Positions 50,443-59,465 of a stretch of 64,000 bases of DNA are shown one piece after another (the stretch's first letter is position 1; each line of letters opens with the position of its first letter). The translations under genes were made by a program, and so were the position numbers. The notes under the pieces are model-generated. The model ran no database searches, was not told the DNA's origin, and saw only the letters and a list, made by a program, of their open reading frames with translations. Source of the DNA: Berkiella sp964594635 (GTDB lineage: Bacteria > Pseudomonadota > Gammaproteobacteria > Berkiellales > Berkiellaceae); contig CAZQMV010000003.1 of assembly GCA_964594635.1 (NCBI GenBank), forward strand, positions 1 to 64,000. Reading direction: 5' to 3'.

Positions 50443-53028
50443 CTATCTGTCTTCTGCAACGGGTGCGAACACTTCCACTTTTTCATATACTTCGATCATG
50501 TCGCCAACTTTAACATCGTTATAGTTTTTAACACCGATACCACATTCGGTACCGTTTCGAACGGATTGAGCTTCTTCTTTGAAGCGGCGTAAGGATTCTA
50601 AAGCACCTTCATAAATCACAACGTCGTTACGAAGTACGCGGATTGGTAAGTTACGTTTAATTGTCCCTTCAACCACCATACAACCGGCGATAGAACCAAA
50701 CTTGGTCGAACGGAATACGTCACGTACTTCTGCCAAACCAACGATAACTTCTTTGAACTTCGGTCCAACCATGCCGGAAATAGCGGCACGAATGGTGTCG
50801 ATAACATCGTAAATAACGCTGAAGTAGTGAATTTCGATGCCTTCTTGTTCTGCCAATTTACGCGCTGTGCTGCTTGCTCGAACGTTAAAGCCAACAATCA
50901 CACCTTTTGATGCCATTGCTAAGTTAACGTCAGATTCATTCAAACCACCCACGCCTTTAGAAACAATCTTAACGATAACATCGTCATTAGAAAGTTTTTC
51001 AAGCACTTCGGTTAACGCTTCAATGGAACCTTGAACGTCGGCTTTAACGACAATATTTAATTGACGCGTGCCGGTTTCTTGCATGCGATCCATAAAGCCT
51101 TCTAGTTTAGAAGCTTGCTGTCTCGCCATTTTTACTTCGCGGAACTTACCTTGTCTGAATAAAGCAATTTCACGTGCTTTTCGTTCATCCGCAACCACAG
51201 TCATTTCATCACCTGCTGATGGTGTGCCGGATAAACCAAACACCTCAACCGGGATAGAAGGACCTGCCGTTTGTACTGGGTGACCATTTTCATCCAACAT
51301 GATTCGAACACGACCATATTGTGAACCGGTGATAATGATATCGCCTTTATTCAATGTGCCATTTTGCACCAAAATGGTTGCAACCGGACCACGGCCTTTA
51401 TCAAGACGCGATTCAATTACCAAACCCGTTGCTGGGCAATCCACATGGGCTTTGAGTTCTAAAACTTCAGCTTGTAACAAAATGCCTTCTAATAATGCAT
51501 CAATACCCGTACCGACTTTTGCAGAAACGGATACGAACATGGTGTCGCCACCCCATTCTTCAGAAATGATATTATGCTGAGACAATTCGTTTTTAATACG
51601 ATCAAGATCGATGCCTTCTTTATCGACTTTGTTAATCGCCACGACCATCGGAACGCCTGCTGCTTTTGCATGCTGAATCGCTTCAATGGTTTGAGGCTTA
51701 ACACCATCGTCGGCTGCAACCACTAATACGACAACGTCGGTACATTTCGCACCGCGAGCACGCATCGCGCTAAATGCCGCATGGCCTGGGGTATCTAAAA
51801 AGGTGATCATGCCGCGTTTGGTTTCTACGTGGTAAGCACCAATGTGCTGCGTAATACCGCCCGCTTCACCGGCCGCCACTTTGGTGGTACGAATATAATC
51901 GAGTAACGATGTTTTACCATGATCAACGTGACCCATAATGGTAACAATCGGTGCACGGGTTTTTTCGTCACCTTCGTAATTAATTTGAATACTGTCTTCA
52001 AGTGAATCTTGCTTACGCAATACTGCTTTATGCCCTAATGCTTCACAAACAAGTGTTGCAATATCTTGATCGACAACTTGGTTGATGGTGGCCATAACGC
52101 CCATTTTCATCAACGTTTTAATCACTTCAGCGCCCTTCACCGACATCCGCTGTGCTAATTCATTTAAAGTGATTGTTTCAGGAATAATCACTTCACGAAT
52201 CATGGGAGCAGTAGGCTTTTCAAAGGCATGTTTTTTGGTCGATGCTTCATCAAATTTCTTGAATTTGCTTCTGCGTTTTCTTTGATGTCTGCTTTCTTCG
52301 CTTTCAACATCTTGGATATCACGGATTTTCTTGTTGCCTTTAGGAGCGGGCTTGAGACTCTTTTTAGCTCCAGCACCACCATCGCGTTCTTTTTCTTTAC
52401 CACCATGGCCGCGTTTATCATCAAATGCGCCCGCAGGTCGATGCGCTTCTTTGACAGCTTCTTTCGGTTTAACGGTTTTTTCTTCGGCAACCACAACGGG
52501 TATGGGTGCTACTTCTTCTGTAAATTCATCAACGACAACAGGAGCTTCAACTTTTTCTGGTACTTCAACAACAGGTTCAGCTTTGGCTTGGATCTGCTCT
52601 TGGTTTTCTGCAACTGGTATTGGCGCGCTATCTGAAATTGCATCTTCAAGCGGCATATCAGCTGGAACTTCTTGAGCTAATGCAGCTGGCTCTAAGCCTT
52701 CAGGTGTGGCTGGGCGTTTGATAAATTTACGCGTTTTTTTAGTAACAACTTTAACGGTTTTCTTGCTGGAGGTACCTGGAACCTTTACGTTTAATTCGCT
52801 GACTCTTTCACGCGTTACCGTAAACTGGGTTACCCCGGCTTTGGTTATGCTGTCTTTTTCGCCATGATCACTTTTAAGTTTCTCTAAAAGCTTTTGCTTT
52901 TCCGCATCGGTCACAACGTGTTTTAGACCTTCTGCGCAAGCGATACCAGCACTTTCCAACTGTTGCAGCAACAACTTGGGTGAAATTTTTAGTATCTCAG
53001 CATATTCTGCAACGGTTACCTCAGACAT
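50443..53028 (-). CDS. infB: Translation initiation factor IF-2
   Basis: GTPase that places fMet-tRNA on the 30S subunit, 861 residues from ATG 53028 (GGAGGA 4 nt upstream). The first 50 residues form the IF2-N domain (VTVAEYAEILKISPKLLLQQ); about 85-280 is a long charged, low-complexity linker rich in Pro, Glu, Lys; the G domain has GHVDHGKTSLLDYI, DTPGHAAF and NKVD; domains II-IV follow, ending in KNYNDVKVGDMIEVYEKVE. It is 22 bp after nusA. Confidence 0.97.
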   Translation of the reverse strand: MSEVTVAEYAEILKISPKLLLQQLESAGIACAEGLKHVVTDAEKQKLLEKLKSDHGEKDSITKAGVTQFTVTRERVSELNVKVPGTSSKKTVKVVTKKTRKFIKRPATPEGLEPAALAQEVPADMPLEDAISDSAPIPVAENQEQIQAKAEPVVEVPEKVEAPVVVDEFTEEVAPIPVVVAEEKTVKPKEAVKEAHRPAGAFDDKRGHGGKEKERDGGAGAKKSLKPAPKGNKKIRDIQDVESEESRHQRKRRSKFKKFDEASTKKHAFEKPTAPMIREVIIPETITLNELAQRMSVKGAEVIKTLMKMGVMATINQVVDQDIATLVCEALGHKAVLRKQDSLEDSIQINYEGDEKTRAPIVTIMGHVDHGKTSLLDYIRTTKVAAGEAGGITQHIGAYHVETKRGMITFLDTPGHAAFSAMRARGAKCTDVVVLVVAADDGVKPQTIEAIQHAKAAGVPMVVAINKVDKEGIDLDRIKNELSQHNIISEEWGGDTMFVSVSAKVGTGIDALLEGILLQAEVLELKAHVDCPATGLVIESRLDKGRGPVATILVQNGTLNKGDIIITGSQYGRVRIMLDENGHPVQTAGPSIPVEVFGLSGTPSAGDEMTVVADERKAREIALFRQGKFREVKMARQQASKLEGFMDRMQETGTRQLNIVVKADVQGSIEALTEVLEKLSNDDVIVKIVSKGVGGLNESDVNLAMASKGVIVGFNVRASSTARKLAEQEGIEIHYFSVIYDVIDTIRAAISGMVGPKFKEVIVGLAEVRDVFRSTKFGSIAGCMVVEGTIKRNLPIRVLRNDVVIYEGALESLRRFKEEAQSVRNGTECGIGVKNYNDVKVGDMIEVYEKVEVFAPVAEDR

Positions 53029-53050
53029 GGGTCCTCCCGCAAGTGCCGTA

Positions 53051-54565
53051 TTATTGCTCAATAAACCAATGTGCACGTGCAGCCATAATTAATTTTGCTG
53101 CGCGCACTTCATCAATCCCTTCAATTTCCAAGAGATCATCAACTGCTTGTTCAGCTAAATCATCTCTGGTTACAATTCCGTGATTTGCTAGGGTATAGGC
53201 TAATTGCTTGTCCATACCTTCCACTTCAAGCAAATCTGACGCCGGCGCGTTCTCACCTAACCGCTCTTCCTCAGCTATCGCTTTGGTTAAGAGTGTATCC
53301 TTAGCACGTCCACGTAATGAGGTTAATAAGCCCTCATCCATTCCTTCTACTTCCATTAATTCTTGCGTAGGAACGTAAGCAATTTCTTCAATGCTGGTGA
53401 ATCCAGCTTCAATTAAATTTCCAGCAATTTCTGGTGATACCAATAAATGCTGCATAAATAATTGTGATAATTTTTCAAATTCTTCTTCATCGCGAGTTTG
53501 TGCTTGATTTTGTGAGATCACATTGAGTTCCCAACCGGTTAATTGACTTGCCAATCGTATGTTTTGACCACTGCGGCCTATTGCTGCTGAGAGTTGTTCA
53601 TCGGCAACAATCACATCCATCGAATGTGCATCATCGTCGATGATGATGGAAGCCACTTCAGCAGGGGCTATTGCGTTAATAACATATTGCGCTGGATTTT
53701 CATCCCACAAAACGATATCAACCCGTTCACCGCCTAATTCACTAGAGACCGCTTGTACACGAGCACCACGCATACCGACACAAGCGCCAATCGGATCGAT
53801 ACGATTGTCTTTCGCAAGGACCGCAATCTTTGCTCTAGCACCTGGGTCGCGTGCTGCACCTTTTAGCTCAATCAAACCATCGCCAATTTCAGGCACTTCA
53901 ATTTTGAAGAGTTCGATGAGCATTTCAGGGCAAGTACGGCTAATAATTAATTGCGGACCTCTTTGATCGTCACGCACATCTTGCAGATAAGCGCGCACTC
54001 TATCACCAACACGGACAATTTCACGTGGCAACATATCTTGGCGGCGCAACAACGCTTCTGCATTATTACCCAGTTCGATAATAATATTTTCTCGGGTCAC
54101 TTTTTTGACGGTACCAGCAACTAATTCACCAATACGCGCACGATATTCATCAGCAATTTGATCACGTTTTGCTGCACGCAGTCTTTGCATGATCACTTGT
54201 TTAGCAGTTTGCGCTGCAATTCGGCCAAACTCTACTGAAGGTACTGCTTCAAGAACTTGTTCGCCAATCTTTGCATCCGCTTTTTTCTCTTTTGCTTCTG
54301 CCAATGTTAATTCTGCATGTGGGTTAGTAACACCCACCACTTCACCTTCTTCATTGGTGGCATTTTCGTCAACCACTGTCCAAGCACGAAAAGTTTCATA
54401 GTCACCATTCATACGATTAATGACGACTTTAAATTCCCAATCAGCACCATAACGTTTTTTGCTCGCTGATTCTAAGGCAGCTTCAAGCGCTTCAAAAACG
54501 ATTTCTTTAGGGACATTCTTCTCATTGGAGACGGCATCTACTACTAAACGAATTTCTGGATTCAT
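53051..54565 (-). CDS. nusA: Transcription factor NusA
   Basis: RNA-polymerase-binding pausing/antitermination factor of 504 residues: N-terminal domain (about 1-125), S1 domain (about 135-200, GTVKKVTRENIIIELGNNAEALL), two KH domains (about 230-345, with DPIGACVGMRGARVQAVS and AAIGRSGQNIRLASQLTGWE) and two C-terminal helix-hairpin acidic repeats (about 365-500), the two-repeat form of gammaproteobacteria. It overlaps rimP by 4 bp. Confidence 0.97.
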   Translation of the reverse strand: MNPEIRLVVDAVSNEKNVPKEIVFEALEAALESASKKRYGADWEFKVVINRMNGDYETFRAWTVVDENATNEEGEVVGVTNPHAELTLAEAKEKKADAKIGEQVLEAVPSVEFGRIAAQTAKQVIMQRLRAAKRDQIADEYRARIGELVAGTVKKVTRENIIIELGNNAEALLRRQDMLPREIVRVGDRVRAYLQDVRDDQRGPQLIISRTCPEMLIELFKIEVPEIGDGLIELKGAARDPGARAKIAVLAKDNRIDPIGACVGMRGARVQAVSSELGGERVDIVLWDENPAQYVINAIAPAEVASIIIDDDAHSMDVIVADEQLSAAIGRSGQNIRLASQLTGWELNVISQNQAQTRDEEEFEKLSQLFMQHLLVSPEIAGNLIEAGFTSIEEIAYVPTQELMEVEGMDEGLLTSLRGRAKDTLLTKAIAEEERLGENAPASDLLEVEGMDKQLAYTLANHGIVTRDDLAEQAVDDLLEIEGIDEVRAAKLIMAARAHWFIEQ

Positions 54566-55053
54566 CGTTTTGCCTCATTTTCTATACGGCTAGCGCCAAT
54601 ACTAATGTCCGGTATGACTTTTGCTTTATCAATATCGTTATAGCTTAACGAAACAGATTGTTCATCAACTTCCATCTCAATACCGTCATCATCGGCTTTG
54701 ATTAAAACACCTTTGAAATTCTGTCGGTTTCCCAATGCATGACTTGTTTTAACCATTATTTTCTGCCCCACTTGTACTTTAAAGTGTGCTGGCGTAAATA
54801 AGGGTCGTTGCAACCCAGGAGACGATACTTCTAGCGTGTACTGCCCACTAATCGGCTCTTCTACATCGAAGATGACACTAATTTGTCGACTAAGATCTGC
54901 AATATCATCAATAGTGATACCGCCTGGTTTATCAATATAAATTCGTACCGTGGTGTGCTTACCACCACCGACGCATTCAACACCCACCAGTTCAAACGGC
55001 GTGCCCGAAAGGATGGGGCTTATAAGATCATGCCACTTTGGTTGCTGATGCAT
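54562..55053 (-). CDS. rimP: Ribosome maturation factor RimP
   Basis: 30S maturation factor of 163 residues. N-terminal domain with ELVGVECVGGGKHTTVRIYIDKPGGITIDD and YTLEVSSPGLQRPLF; C-terminal SH3-like domain with NRQNFKGVLIKADDDGIEMEV. It is the first protein gene behind tRNA-fMet; two hairpin terminators in the 130-bp leader (55093-55111, 55153-55171) suggest that read-through controls the operon. Confidence 0.95.
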   Translation of the reverse strand: MHQQPKWHDLISPILSGTPFELVGVECVGGGKHTTVRIYIDKPGGITIDDIADLSRQISVIFDVEEPISGQYTLEVSSPGLQRPLFTPAHFKVQVGQKIMVKTSHALGNRQNFKGVLIKADDDGIEMEVDEQSVSLSYNDIDKAKVIPDISIGASRIENEAKR

Positions 55054-55092
55054 GCTTTATATTAAAAATCCTATGCTGGTATCCAAACAAAA

Positions 55093-55111
55093 AAGTGGGC
55101 ATTGCCCACTT
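55093..55111 (-). terminator. Second hairpin terminator/attenuator before rimP
   Basis: AAGTGGGC and GCCCACTT form an 8-bp stem with a 3-nt loop; on the minus strand it runs into TTTTTTGTTT. It lies 40 bp before rimP, downstream of the first terminator. Confidence 0.8.
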
Positions 55112-55152
55112 CTTCAACTTAATCTTGAGTCATGCAATCTACGGTTAATAAA

Positions 55153-55171
55153 AAACCCCATGGTGGGGTTT
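55153..55171 (-). terminator. First terminator after tRNA-fMet
   Basis: AAACCCCA and TGGGGTTT form an 8-bp stem with a 3-nt loop; on the minus strand the stem is followed by TTT and ATTAA. It lies 15 bp after the tRNA 3' end. Confidence 0.85.
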
Positions 55172-55185
55172 ACTACGTAGAAAGC

Positions 55186-55262
<77 letters not shown>

Positions 55263-55274
55263 ACAAGTTGGCAC

Positions 55275-55303
55275 ATCATATGTTAAACAACCCTACTAAG
55301 CAA
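55275..55303 (-). promoter_or_regulatory. Promoter of tRNA-fMet and the rimP-pnp operon
   Basis: On the minus strand: TTGCTT (55303-55298), a 17-bp spacer and TATGAT (55280-55275), 12 bp upstream of the tRNA 5' end, so the precursor has a very short leader. Confidence 0.7.
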
Positions 55304-55438
55304 GTACCATCACCCGTCAAAGCAGGCTAACAATTTGATTTGAATTGAAAAGTCTTTGGTGATTTCAGATTTTCTAAGCAAATTAACCGTCGCAGCGCAC
55401 TAAACAGTTTTCTAACTACCTATATGAAAATTTGTCTA

Positions 55439-55467
55439 TTGAATCGGCTGTGGGAGGTCAGTATACT
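55439..55467 (+). promoter_or_regulatory. Promoter of the double-glycine peptide gene
   Basis: TTGAAT (55439-55444), a 17-bp spacer and TATACT (55462-55467), 59 bp before the ATG. The -10 lies inside a GGAG...CTCC dyad (55453-55470) that could bind a regulator. Confidence 0.55.
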
Positions 55468-55525
55468 CCTAATTGTTGCATATACACTATATTTACATAA
55501 GTAAAATGAAGCTAAGGAGAATGTT

Positions 55526-55756
55526 ATGAAACCATTAAACGTAACTGAAACGAATCTCGTGTCCGGTGGCGATTTTGACTTAACTTTAACATTGCACGTT
55601 CCTTCCTCTGTGACACCACAATTATTTGGCTTAATTCAAATGATTGTGAGCGGTCAAATTGGTGATGCCAATGGTTTTGCTAATGCTCTTACAAACGCAG
55701 GCCCCATTTTGAATGAGGTTCGCGTAGACACTATTTCTTTTTCTGACTTCAACTAG
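55526..55756 (+). CDS. Double-glycine leader peptide (microcin/bacteriocin-like precursor)
   Basis: Protein of 76 residues with a strong ribosome site (AAGGAGA, 6 nt before ATG). The N-terminus MKPLNVTETNLVSGG has the double-glycine leader layout (Leu, then Glu, then L-V-S-G-G), the signal cleaved by C39-peptidase ABC exporters; cleavage after Gly15 leaves 61 residues. The mature part is hydrophobic and Gly/Asn-containing (FGLIQMIVSGQIGDANGFANALTNAG) and has no Cys, as in unmodified class II peptides. Promoter and terminator isolate it as a single gene. No exporter or immunity gene is recognised nearby. It could also be a secreted signal or adhesin peptide. Confidence 0.7.
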   Translation: MKPLNVTETNLVSGGDFDLTLTLHVPSSVTPQLFGLIQMIVSGQIGDANGFANALTNAGPILNEVRVDTISFSDFN

Positions 55757-55774
55757 ATCTGACTTAAGTCAGAT
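55757..55774. repeat. 18-bp perfect palindrome
   Basis: ATCTGACTTAAGTCAGAT, starting with the first base after the stop codon of the double-glycine peptide gene. It could be an operator or part of the transcript-ending structure with the adjacent terminator. Confidence 0.6.
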
Positions 55775-55784
55775 TTGAAGACTC

Positions 55785-55825
55785 TAGCCCCGGATTGATT
55801 TAGACCCCGGGGCTAATTTAATTCC
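55785..55825 (+). terminator. Rho-independent terminator of the peptide gene
   Basis: TAGCCCCGG (55785-55793) pairs with CCGGGGCTA (55807-55815), a perfect 9-bp GC-rich stem with a 13-nt loop, followed by ATTTAATTCC. Confidence 0.75.
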
Positions 55826-56316
55826 TTCCTACTAATACCCGCACAATCCAAATAAGTTAAGTCGAATGCTTATTAATGAGCAATTTGAATTGATCTTAGC
55901 AGTATTGATGATGCTTAGAAGCTATAAAAATCCTGACGTTTTGAGGAGAAAAAGCTTATCTTTCCAACAAACAACGTTAGGCTGAAAATTGAGTCATTAA
56001 TGCTTTAAGCCTCAATAAGAAGTGAATCGTTATAAATTGGTTTGGGGCCAGTTTTCCGTTTTGGTTGTTTTGGTTGTTTTTTAACAACCTAATGGCATAT
56101 TTCCTGTTGTATCCACATACAGCACAAAATTCATATAGTATTTTCTATTTTTCTGGCCTACTAGCATTCATATAGCGGAGATAGCCCATATTTAAAGCCT
56201 TCATCCCCTGGTTACCTTAAATATGATGCAACAACACCTTTTAGAGCTTAGATAAGCGGTCGTAAAGTTACCTTTAATTTGATGCAACTCATATTCGTTT
56301 TGATTTCTTGAACAAA
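55826..56316. other. AT-rich intergenic region with direct repeats
   Basis: About 490 bp with no credible gene in either strand. It holds a short tandem of TTTTGGTTG (about 56069-56086) and two direct copies of a 22-bp unit: GTTACCTTAAATATGATGCA(AC) at 56211-56232 and GTTACCTTTAATTTGATGCA(AC) at 56267-56288, 56 bp apart and just before the coiled-coil gene. The pair may be regulator sites or a decayed mobile-element end. Confidence 0.6.
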
Positions 56317-57816
56317 ATGCCCCTTTCACTTGTCTCAATTTCAAAACAAGCACATTTAGGGTTTGGAGCTTATGCCATGCGGTATAACGTTTTTGACCTT
56401 TACGAAGGAAGCGTTAGAGGCGATAAATTAAAGGAAGTTGCACTGAAACTAGATTATGCCAAGCCCGCCAAAGGCCAAGGCGTTAATGGTAATAATGAAG
56501 AAATAGATGAGGCTAAGCTCCTTAGCGGTTTAAATCCTTCCATCCTATCCCTCTTAAAATTCGAAGTAAAATTCAAAAACATGGATAACGCACCTATCTC
56601 AGAGCTTATTCAAGATGTGGATTTCAAAAATGCGATTTTTAATGTGGCCGTGAATGCAGCTCGCCTTGAAAAACTGTTTACGGAATTAAAGCAGCTACAT
56701 TATAAAGAACAAGAAATCGAAAAAGCAGTCGTTGAATTAAAACATTTGATTGACAAAGAAAAGCAAACTGAAAAAGAGCAAAAGCAACAAGACTTTGCTC
56801 TACGCCAACTCATTGAGGCACAAAACCAAGCATTACAACGAATGATCAATGATTATATAAGGCAACGCGCTGAAAAGATCAGAGCATTGGAAGATACGAT
56901 TAAGGAGTTGAATGTAAGGCAGAAGGAGTTGATTGCCTATGATAAGGAGATTTTGAAAGAGTATAGTAATCTATATGCAGCCACTTTAGATTCAGCTGTA
57001 AACACAAAAGGCGAACCAATACTTCGCAATATGAGTCCAGAGGATAGAAAAATTTATGCTCTGAATGTGAACGATAATTTTTACAATATCGATAAAAAAT
57101 ATGATGAGAAAATTCAACAAAATAATCAGCGCATCGCAGAGATTGATAAAGAATTAGTTGCTCTACAAAATGGTGCAACAAAATCTGGTTTTGATAAAAA
57201 TTCTGGATTAGTTAACCCCGCTTTTCAACGGCATACGGGCAAATCATCACCACAAATATTAGCTTTGCAAAGAGAACGAGATACATTATCGCAAGAGAAT
57301 CAGCAATACAACGTTCAAAGAAAGGATGAGAAAAGAAAAGCTGTTATTAAACATGCTAAGGCCGGGGGAGTAGACGTTACAAAAGATGATTCTGAGATTT
57401 TAGTGGAGCATGCTTCGAATGACAAGAAGAATAAAGAAATGTATGCCTTAAGAAATACAGTACGAGATGAGTTGACAGTGGTTAATGAGAAATCCAAAGT
57501 TGCACATCAAGAACTTGATGTTGTTCAAAAAGGATTTGAGAGTACGAATGAGGTAATTCAAAGTGTGCAAAGTGAAACCACACATGAAGTAGATTATCGC
57601 TTAAAAAATACAGAATTAATCGAAGAAGAAAATAAGGAAATTGCTACTATAGCAAGTGAATTAGTTGATGAGATAGAGATAGATGAAGATTTAGAGATGG
57701 AATTTGACCTTGAAGGAATTGACTTGGGATTAGAAGAATCAATAGAACTCAGTTCAGAGTTTTTAAGTTCAGAAAATGATGAGCCGTCCGCATCCGTGCG
57801 AACGAAACTCAATTAA
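56317..57816 (+). CDS. Coiled-coil protein with acidic C-terminus; candidate effector
   Basis: About 499 residues from ATG 56317; TTG 56308 and ATG 56377 are alternatives, the last having GGAG 9 nt upstream, so the N-terminus is uncertain. Residues about 115-215 and 255-415 are long Glu/Lys/Gln-rich coiled coils. Residues 208-225 (YDKEILKEYSNLYAATLD) closely match a segment of the convergent neighbour. The C-terminus is strongly acidic (EIEIDEDLEMEFDLEG) and ends in a Glu-rich run before a short polar tail, reminiscent of the E-block of Dot/Icm-secreted proteins. No family recognised. Confidence 0.65.
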   Translation: MPLSLVSISKQAHLGFGAYAMRYNVFDLYEGSVRGDKLKEVALKLDYAKPAKGQGVNGNNEEIDEAKLLSGLNPSILSLLKFEVKFKNMDNAPISELIQDVDFKNAIFNVAVNAARLEKLFTELKQLHYKEQEIEKAVVELKHLIDKEKQTEKEQKQQDFALRQLIEAQNQALQRMINDYIRQRAEKIRALEDTIKELNVRQKELIAYDKEILKEYSNLYAATLDSAVNTKGEPILRNMSPEDRKIYALNVNDNFYNIDKKYDEKIQQNNQRIAEIDKELVALQNGATKSGFDKNSGLVNPAFQRHTGKSSPQILALQRERDTLSQENQQYNVQRKDEKRKAVIKHAKAGGVDVTKDDSEILVEHASNDKKNKEMYALRNTVRDELTVVNEKSKVAHQELDVVQKGFESTNEVIQSVQSETTHEVDYRLKNTELIEEENKEIATIASELVDEIEIDEDLEMEFDLEGIDLGLEESIELSSEFLSSENDEPSASVRTKLN

Positions 57817-57828
57817 CTCATCTATAAA

Positions 57829-58281
57829 TTAATATTTTAGTGTAGGAGTACTGGCAGCAACAGCGGCTTTAGCTACTGGCTTTCTGGTAATCGTATCCAA
57901 GGTTTTTGCATACTGAGCGGATGCTTGCGTTAAAATAGCTTTATCTTGACGTTGCAATTCTGCTTCACGTAATTGCAAAGCTTTTAACTTGGCTTCAGCT
58001 TCTTGCATTTGTATTTGCAACGCTTTAGCGCGTTCTTGAGCAGCAGCACCTGTCGCTTCCAATTCCTGCTGGCGTGCTACAGATTCTTCATTAGCTTTTT
58101 CAAGCGCTTTTACTTTTTGCTTTTTCTGTAAGAGCGCAACATATTGCAGAAATTTAGCATTTTCTTCAGGGCTTAATTCTTTTTGCGCTTGAGTCTTTTC
58201 AACGCCTGCTGGTAATTTTAAAATTGCTTGGAATTTTTTCATTTCGTCTGCAGTAATTTTTGTTGGACCGTTGCTTGCCAT
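57829..58281 (-). CDS. Short coiled-coil protein sharing a module with its neighbour
   Basis: Protein of 150 residues, start supported by AGAGGG about 9 nt upstream. Residues 45-125 form a Gln/Glu/Lys/Ala-rich coiled coil. Residues 112-129 (QDKAILTQASAQYAKTLD) match the gene at 56317 at 10 of 18 positions, with further similarity just upstream, so the two contain a common module. Ala/Thr/Lys-rich tail. Function unknown. The genes are convergent with 12 bp between their stops. Confidence 0.65.
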   Translation of the reverse strand: MASNGPTKITADEMKKFQAILKLPAGVEKTQAQKELSPEENAKFLQYVALLQKKQKVKALEKANEESVARQQELEATGAAAQERAKALQIQMQEAEAKLKALQLREAELQRQDKAILTQASAQYAKTLDTITRKPVAKAAVAASTPTLKY

Positions 58282-58598
58282 GTTGAATACCCTCTTAAGA
58301 TTGATTATAAACCGCGTAAAAAGACTGAATTATACAGAGCAATGGGGCTTGTGTTCAACCTAAAATGACTATTTTTAAGCTGAGTAGCTCGATTAATGGG
58401 GGTAAATGGCACTAGATGGACGAGAAAAATGGGAGGAAGGTTGTATATGCCCTTAATATTGACGCTGCAATTGGAATATCATTTCACCTTAGCCACTAAT
58501 CAAACATACCAGTGAAACTCAAATTTATATAAATTTTTCACTATCAAGAATATGGTTGATATGCATATAGAAATTGAGGATTAAATAAGATCGAGTCA
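58282..58598. other. Intergenic region, no supported gene
   Basis: 317 AT-rich bp between two minus-strand genes. It has an AT-rich hairpin at 58512-58541 (GTGAAA...TTTCAC with AAATTTATATAAATTT inside) that may end transcription of the gene starting at 59129, and a 22-codon frame at 58447-58515 behind a good ribosome site that I do not accept as a gene. Confidence 0.5.
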
Positions 58599-59129
58599 TT
58601 ATAATCTTACATTCGCGACAAAATTTTCTGTGGGCACCTCGCGCGCTAGATCGTCAGCTTGATTAGATAGAGTCATTCTCTGCCTGCCTAGAGCAGTTCC
58701 ATGATTAAAATTATGAAGAAGGGGTCTAGAGAATTCCATATTTTCAAACGGAGAACGAGGAAAATTCCTCATCCAATTGAATTCACGTTCACGCTCTATT
58801 CTCAATCTTTCTTGATACGGATCGACAATTTGATAACCACAAAAATGTATCAAAGAAATAATACCTTGATAAGCATAATAACAAAAAGGTATACAGATGG
58901 CGGCTAAACCAAAGGGTACAAAAGTTGAACCAAGAACAGCAATTGTTAAATCAGTCACTCTTGGCATAAGGAAGCAAGTAGCTATAACAATTAAAGGGAA
59001 TCGTAGGGCAAAAAGTATATCTAAAAATAGTTTTAAAATTTCATTAAATGCCTCAATAGCATAGTTTCCGATAGCACGTTCTACTCCATCCGCCACACCT
59101 CCGATTGAATTCGATACACGTCTTAACAT
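58599..59129 (-). CDS. Hypothetical membrane protein, 176 residues
   Basis: The start has GGGAGAG about 4 nt upstream of ATG 59129. Two or three membrane segments (about 32-54, 60-83 and 84-98) follow an amphipathic N-terminal helix; the C-terminal half is polar, Arg/Asn-rich (YQERLRIEREREFNWMRNFPRSPF). The family is not recognised. The hydrophobic core flanked by charged soluble parts would suit either an inner-membrane protein or a secreted protein aimed at host membranes. Confidence 0.6.
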   Translation of the reverse strand: MLRRVSNSIGGVADGVERAIGNYAIEAFNEILKLFLDILFALRFPLIVIATCFLMPRVTDLTIAVLGSTFVPFGLAAICIPFCYYAYQGIISLIHFCGYQIVDPYQERLRIEREREFNWMRNFPRSPFENMEFSRPLLHNFNHGTALGRQRMTLSNQADDLAREVPTENFVANVRL

Positions 59130-59290
59130 ACTCTCCCTTATTTAACTACAGAGCTTCGCTCACTAATGGGGCCCTAGTATCTGATATCATCGCTATGATG
59201 ACAATAAAGCTCGTCGAACTGAACCTATTGTAGAGATTCAACTGAATTTACCTCTACACAATTGCCATTCCAGCATTGAAATAAATGCAC

Positions 59291-59350
59291 ACCTGGCGGC
59301 CTTGTCCGGCGTAGTAAATGCGTAGCATTTATCGAAGCCGGAAGTCAGGT
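59291..59350. repeat. Palindromic repeat (CCGG-TAGC family)
   Basis: TCCGGC (59305-59310) and GCCGGA (59337-59342) enclose TAAATGC/GCATTTA arms; outer CCTG/CAGG (59292-59295, 59346-59349) extend it. The next 115 bp (to 59465) hold further GC-rich dyads (GGCTAACCGGCTAGCC, GCGCCGCGGAAGCGG) and no gene. Confidence 0.65.
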
Positions 59351-59465
59351 GACAAATTCTAGCCTCCCATTTAGGCTAACCGGCTAGCCGAAGGCGCAGA
59401 CGAGAAGTCGGTATGGGGGGAATGAAAACAACAACATACCAGCGCCGCGGAAGCGGTGCGACAGG

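Noticed and set aside
52228..52635. Plus-strand open frames opposite infB
   Set aside because: They arise from the low-complexity Lys/Glu/Pro linker of IF-2 read backwards; very Phe-rich with no gene signals.
58447..58515. 22-codon frame behind GGGAGGAAGG
   Set aside because: Good ribosome site but too short, with no promoter or recognisable peptide character; kept only as a note in the intergenic entry.
59291..59465. Possible integron attC site
   Set aside because: There is an inverted structure, but the conserved attC end boxes with an adjacent cassette start were not found; a short palindromic repeat explains it better.
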